Origin: JAMXLO01 sp963850535
GTDB taxonomy: Bacteria > Pseudomonadota > Alphaproteobacteria > Acetobacterales > Acetobacteraceae
DNA length: 64,000 nucleotides
Reading direction: 5' to 3'
Assembly (NCBI GenBank): GCA_963850535.1
Contig: CAWKMC010000040.1
Span: 62,001 to 126,000 of the forward strand
In this document: in pieces, positions 60,403 to 64,000 of the stretch
How the letters are laid out: the number at the start of each line of letters is the position of its first letter
Numbering within the stretch: position 1 is the first letter of the stretch
Notes under the pieces: generated by a model
The model's input: only the letters and a program-made list of their open reading frames with translations
Told to the model about the DNA's origin: nothing
The model's database searches: none
Program-made: the position numbers and the translations under genes

Positions 60403-62372
60403 CACGCGGCCCCGCGCCTGACCTCGGCACGCGATTCCGCCAGATGGTCGAACTTGCGACGATACGTGCCGAGACCGAGCGTCTGCGAGCGCAGCTCGAT
60501 GATCAGGTCATGCAGCTCCGCTTCCGGCACCAGCGCCACAACATCGTCCCAGCCGGGCCAGCCTTCCTTCTCGGAAAACCCAAGGATCTGCCCACGACGT
60601 CCGGTCAGCAGGCGTTGCGCGCGTGGGGTGAACTCGTTCGGTACGCTGATCGTCACGTGATCGACCGGTTCCAACAAAATCGGTTCCGCCTTTGTCAGCC
60701 CCTCCTTCATCGCTTGGCTGGTCGCGGTTTTGAATGCCATATCGGAGCTGTCCACCGAATGGAAGCCGCCATCGACCAGCGTCACCGATATATCGACCAC
60801 CGGGAAACCGAACGGTCCTTTCTTCGCCGACTCCTCCGCCGCTTCCGCCACTGCCGGGATGAAGTTGCGCGGCACTGCGCCGCCGACGATCTTGTCGATG
60901 AACGCGAAGCCCTCGCCGCGATCCCGCGGCGCGATGTCGATCTTCACGTCGGCAAACTGTCCGTGCCCGCCGCTTTGTTTCTTCAGGCGGCCGTGTTGAT
61001 GCACCGGCCGGCGAATCGTTTCCTTATACGCCACCTGCGGCTTGTGCGTATTTACCTTCAGCCCGTAGTCGCGTTGCAGCCGCTCGACTGTCGAATTGAG
61101 GTGCATCTCGCCCTGACCGAACAGCACCGTCTCACTGGTATCCTGCTGCTGCTCCAGCGCCAGCGTCGGATCCGCCTCGCGTTGCTTCTGCAGCGCGCCG
61201 CTCAACTTCGCATCATCCTTATGGTCTGACGTCGAGATCGCCAGCGAATACACCGCATCGGGTGCGACGGGGAACGGCAACTGATCCGGCGACCCGCCGG
61301 GCGAAACCGTGGCGCCGGTCGGCACCCCCTCCAATCGCCCTAGCGCGACAATCTCGCCCTCAGCCGCCTCGGGAATCTTCGCCAGTTCGCCACCGGGCAT
61401 ACGATAGATGCCGCCCAGTCGCGTACCGCCGAGAGTCGCGCCATCCTTGATCTGGCCACGCCAGATCCGGGCATAGGACAGCTTGCCCGTGTGTCCGGCA
61501 TGCACTGTCTTGAACACCTGCGCCAACGGCTGCCCGTCAGTCACGATGTCCTTGCGCGCGGCAGTCTCCGCAGCCGTGGGCGTGTCGTGTCGCAGTGCCT
61601 TCCATAGACGCCGCACACCGCCGGCATTTTCTGCCGAACCCAGCAGCACTTCGATCACCGCGCCCGCCGCCAGGTCTTTGCGCAAATCGTTGTAGATCTC
61701 CGCGGGGGTCGGCTTCACGTCCTCCAAGACCTTTTCCAGCAGCGCATCGTCGCGATCTGCCAGCACCTCGACCAGTTTGTTCAGCGCCTCCTGCTCATCG
61801 TCATGCATTTCGGATGGGATCTGAATCAGCTCCGAGGCCTCGCCCTTGCGATAGCGATACGCACGCTCGCTCACGACATCGACATAGCCGCTGACCGTTT
61901 CGCCGTGCATGATCGGCACTTGACGCAACACGAGCGGGGACGTCGCATAACCCTGCAGTGCCGCGAGCGTATCGCTCACGCTGCCCTCCAGCGTGTCGAT
62001 CTTGTTGATGAACAGGATGTGCGGCATGCCTTCGTCCGCCAGCTGCTTCAACAGCGGCGCGACCGTCAACGCACGCGCTGGCGCCGGCTCGCAGACCACA
62101 ACCGCGAGATCCGCCATCGCCAGTGCACAGCTGGTCTCGTACGAGAACTCTACAGAGCCGGGACAATCCAACACGGTCCACGGATCGCCGAGGAAGGAGC
62201 AGTGGCCCAATCGGATCTCGGTGGTGGCTGGTCGGTTGCGCGGATCGGCCGCTCGCTTGACCGGAGTTCCGGCCGCTTCCATCAGCGCCTCGAACAGCGT
62301 GGACTTGCCGCTGCTGTAAGGTCCAACCAGCGCCACCGAGCGGGGACTTCTGCCGTTCTGAGTTCCTGACAT
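60402..62372 (-). CDS. Elongation factor G-like GTPase
   Basis: The 656-residue protein has a GTPase domain with a P-loop VGPYSSGKSTLFEAL, switch II as TVLDCPGSVEF (DCPG where EF-G has DTPG) and FINKIDTLEG (NKxD). EF-G domains III-V follow, with GQGEMHLNSTVERLQRDYGL, SGGHGQFADVKIDI and RRGQILGFSEKEG. It is the shorter paralogue that occurs beside canonical EF-G in many Alphaproteobacteria; its role on the ribosome is not clear. The altered P-loop (Tyr-Ser-Ser rather than His-Ala-His) sets it apart. It follows the MarR gene on the same strand. Confidence 0.9.
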   Translation of the reverse strand: MSGTQNGRSPRSVALVGPYSSGKSTLFEALMEAAGTPVKRAADPRNRPATTEIRLGHCSFLGDPWTVLDCPGSVEFSYETSCALAMADLAVVVCEPAPARALTVAPLLKQLADEGMPHILFINKIDTLEGSVSDTLAALQGYATSPLVLRQVPIMHGETVSGYVDVVSERAYRYRKGEASELIQIPSEMHDDEQEALNKLVEVLADRDDALLEKVLEDVKPTPAEIYNDLRKDLAAGAVIEVLLGSAENAGGVRRLWKALRHDTPTAAETAARKDIVTDGQPLAQVFKTVHAGHTGKLSYARIWRGQIKDGATLGGTRLGGIYRMPGGELAKIPEAAEGEIVALGRLEGVPTGATVSPGGSPDQLPFPVAPDAVYSLAISTSDHKDDAKLSGALQKQREADPTLALEQQQDTSETVLFGQGEMHLNSTVERLQRDYGLKVNTHKPQVAYKETIRRPVHQHGRLKKQSGGHGQFADVKIDIAPRDRGEGFAFIDKIVGGAVPRNFIPAVAEAAEESAKKGPFGFPVVDISVTLVDGGFHSVDSSDMAFKTATSQAMKEGLTKAEPILLEPVDHVTISVPNEFTPRAQRLLTGRRGQILGFSEKEGWPGWDDVVALVPEAELHDLIIELRSQTLGLGTYRRKFDHLAESRAEVRRGAA

Positions 62373-62441
62373 GCGGGCGCCCTCCCATGGTTTTGCGGGG
62401 CCCGATCCTAGCGCAGTTTTTGTGACAGGCGAGTCTGGTGG

Positions 62442-62957
62442 TCAGTCCGGCGACGCGCCCTCTTCATCGCCGGCGACCCCTTCGACAACCACGCTGAGCT
62501 TGTCGAGCGCTTTCAGTAGCGCCATCCACTCACCCTTGCTCATGCCGTCGGCCAACTGCCCCTCGAGTTCGCAGGCAAGCGGCACCATCCCCTCGTAGAC
62601 CGAGGTTCCCCGGCGCGTGAAACGGAGCAAGCGGCCGCGGCCGTCTTCGGGGTCCGGTGCCTGTCGCAGCAATCCGCGAGCGACTAGGTTCGCGGCAGCA
62701 CGGCTGACCTTCACCTTGTCCATCGTTGTCCACTCGCCGACGGCGCTTGGCGAGACCGTGCCGAAGCGGCCGACGACCGCCAATACGCGCCACTCCGGAA
62801 TGCTCAGCCCATACGCTTCTGAATAGCGTCGCGCGAACACGCGTGAGACACGATTGGCGGCAACCGACAGGCGATACGGCAGAAAGTCCTCCAACTTGAA
62901 CGCCGAACCATTCGCCACCGGCTTTTCCCGGGGCGTCCTCCCTGATTTTGTTTTCAT
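62442..62957 (-). CDS. MarR-family transcriptional regulator
   Basis: The 171-residue winged-helix dimer has the MarR pattern: YRLSVAANRVSRVFARRYSE, YGLSIPEWRVLAVVGRFG, MDKVKVSRAAANLVARGLLR and the wing DPEDGRGRLLRFTRRG. Such regulators usually respond to aromatic acids. It lies between the HpaB-family gene and the EF-G-like gene. An aromatic monooxygenase next door makes that gene a reasonable target, but the operator is not seen. Confidence 0.9.
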   Translation of the reverse strand: MKTKSGRTPREKPVANGSAFKLEDFLPYRLSVAANRVSRVFARRYSEAYGLSIPEWRVLAVVGRFGTVSPSAVGEWTTMDKVKVSRAAANLVARGLLRQAPDPEDGRGRLLRFTRRGTSVYEGMVPLACELEGQLADGMSKGEWMALLKALDKLSVVVEGVAGDEEGASPD

Positions 62958-63014
62958 TAGTAACGATACTCCTGGCCTGGCCCCCCTTGATATATCGTGC
63001 CGTCCCTCTACGCG

Positions 63015-64000
63015 CTAGCTGGCCGCCACTTTCGCTTCGATCACATCAAGCAACTGCCAGATGCGCTGCATGTATTCATTTCTATCGTACAGCGAATAGA
63101 GCATCCCAGCAAGTCGTACTGGATCTCCGGAGTAGTATCGCTCGTACAGCTGTTGCCGGCCAGCAAACGAAGAGACTGCCGCATCGAACGCAAGCCGGAA
63201 CAGCCTGATGCGCGACCGTGAGTCGGAATTCACCGCCTGGAAATATCGCTCCACATCCGGCCACATCGGGCTGCCCGTCTCAGCATAGGACGGCACCGAG
63301 ACCAGTCCACCGGCGCCGAGTGTCTGGATGATCTCGCAGGCACGCACGAACATTTTGGGAAACATCATCCGCACGGTCCACAGCGGCATGGCCGCCGGCG
63401 TCATCACGCCTTGCGCATTCGCTTCAGCGTCGGCTTCCGCGGCGCGCAGGCAGGCGCGGCAGAACTCGGTGAACTGGATCAGTTCGGCCAGCATATTCTG
63501 CACGTGCAAATGCTGGTCGATGTTGGTGGATTTCGCGATGGCGAAACCAAGACCCATCATGAACTCGGCCTTCGCCAGGTTCTTGGTGGAGAACTGATGC
63601 ATCACGTGCGGCATCGCGCCGGTGCGGTTGTAGAGGCCGTTGCACATTTCCGGGTCGCGGTGGATGAATACCCGTTCCCACGGCACCAGCACGTTGTCGA
63701 ACACAACCATGCCGTCCGTCTCGTCCAGCCGCGATGACAGCGGATAGTCCATCGGCGAGGCTGCTTCGAGGTGCACGACGGATGGGCGGCAGATAAAGCG
63801 CAGCCCAGATGTCGCGACCGGGATGCAGAAACCAAACGCATAGGGCTCGGCTTCCGGCGTGTTCGCGAGATAGGTAGATGGCATCACCCAGATGTCGTTC
63901 GCATAGGCACACAGCGTCGACACCATGCGTGCGCCGGTCACCACGATGCCGGCGTCGGTCTCCTTCACGATTTTGGCGGCTAGGTCCTTTTCCTGCTGTT
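63015..64000 (-). CDS. 4-hydroxyphenylacetate 3-monooxygenase (HpaB) family, partial
   Basis: The frame is open to the right edge, so the start lies outside the window. The visible 328 residues match the FAD-dependent HpaB/PvcC oxygenase family: GIVVTGARMVSTLCAYANDI, DNVLVPWERVFIHRDPEMC, LAKAEFMMGLGFAIAKS and a C-terminal RLAGMLYSLYDRNEYMQRIW. Members hydroxylate phenols with FADH2 supplied by a small reductase, here unseen. The specific substrate is not determined. It is upstream of the MarR regulator on the same strand. Confidence 0.9.
   Translation of the reverse strand, partial: QQEKDLAAKIVKETDAGIVVTGARMVSTLCAYANDIWVMPSTYLANTPEAEPYAFGFCIPVATSGLRFICRPSVVHLEAASPMDYPLSSRLDETDGMVVFDNVLVPWERVFIHRDPEMCNGLYNRTGAMPHVMHQFSTKNLAKAEFMMGLGFAIAKSTNIDQHLHVQNMLAELIQFTEFCRACLRAAEADAEANAQGVMTPAAMPLWTVRMMFPKMFVRACEIIQTLGAGGLVSVPSYAETGSPMWPDVERYFQAVNSDSRSRIRLFRLAFDAAVSSFAGRQQLYERYYSGDPVRLAGMLYSLYDRNEYMQRIWQLLDVIEAKVAAS

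Noticed and set aside
1..64000. tRNA, rRNA, CRISPR array or replication origin
   Set aside because: No cloverleaf-type sequence, rRNA segment, regularly spaced repeat or origin-like cluster was found by reading both strands.

Overview
The window is GC-rich DNA from an alphaproteobacterium, most probably an Acetobacteraceae-like member of the Rhodospirillales. This rests on gene content and order rather than any rRNA: a cca / small membrane protein / Nudix CoA pyrophosphatase / DUF1285 block divergent from MoxR-DUF58-DUF4159-VWA, a class III adenylate cyclase with TolB-like and TPR domains, an RTX protein with a Thr-rich N-terminus, MCP and PilZ domains in one locus, and an exact EcfG-type promoter. 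No rRNA, tRNA, CRISPR array, phage or complete insertion sequence was seen. About 57 protein genes are supported; most are housekeeping or metabolic.

Layout. 0-3.1 kb: two secreted-protein genes (one cut by the window edge) and a winged-helix/TolB/TPR regulator ending in a rhodanese-like domain. 3.2-8.8 kb: orphan peptide-type solute-binding protein, nickel-transporter-like remnant, LigB-type extradiol dioxygenase and a phnD-phnE-phnE importer without an adjacent ATPase gene. 8.8-12.2 kb: cyclase/TPR protein and a duplicated glycosyltransferase-like protein. 12.3-15.0 kb (minus): DUF1285, Nudix, small membrane protein, cca. 15.1-22.0 kb (plus): MoxR, DUF58, DUF4159 and VWA-like membrane protein, an envelope-associated chaperone/VWA system. 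22.1-28.2 kb: TPR-glycosyltransferase protein, a PaoABC-type aldehyde/xanthine oxidoreductase and two small ORFs. 28.3-30.8 kb: a class III aminotransferase and an MFS transporter, both broken by many single-base insertions.

31-34 kb: RTX protein, OmpA-like lipoprotein and a decayed copy of its C-terminus. 34-39.2 kb: catabolic-type enzymes (HCCA isomerase-like, metallo-beta-lactamase fold, class V aminotransferase, MaoC-like, alpha/beta hydrolase domain). 39.5-43.9 kb: an apparent stress group with ECF sigma factor, ergothioneine genes egtD/egtB, a PRC-barrel protein behind an EcfG promoter, and Ku. 43.9-47 kb: polyamine-type ABC importer with one permease. 47-49 kb: cytochrome c maturation genes ccmC, D, E, G without ccmF between E and G. 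49-54 kb: a dead chemoreceptor gene, an EVE-domain gene, a Rieske-type ferredoxin, an acetate-uptake protein and acetyl-CoA synthetase; the last two make a coherent acetate route. 54-64 kb: SLC13-type transporter, amidase, two SDR enzymes, glycerol kinase, an EF-G-like GTPase, a MarR regulator and the C-terminal part of an HpaB-family flavin monooxygenase.

A striking property is the number of genes whose reading frame breaks by a single base while both sides still encode the expected family. At least ten loci are affected. Draft-sequence errors are the simplest explanation for most of them, but the chemoreceptor locus also has two in-frame stops and a missing N-terminus and looks like a true pseudogene.
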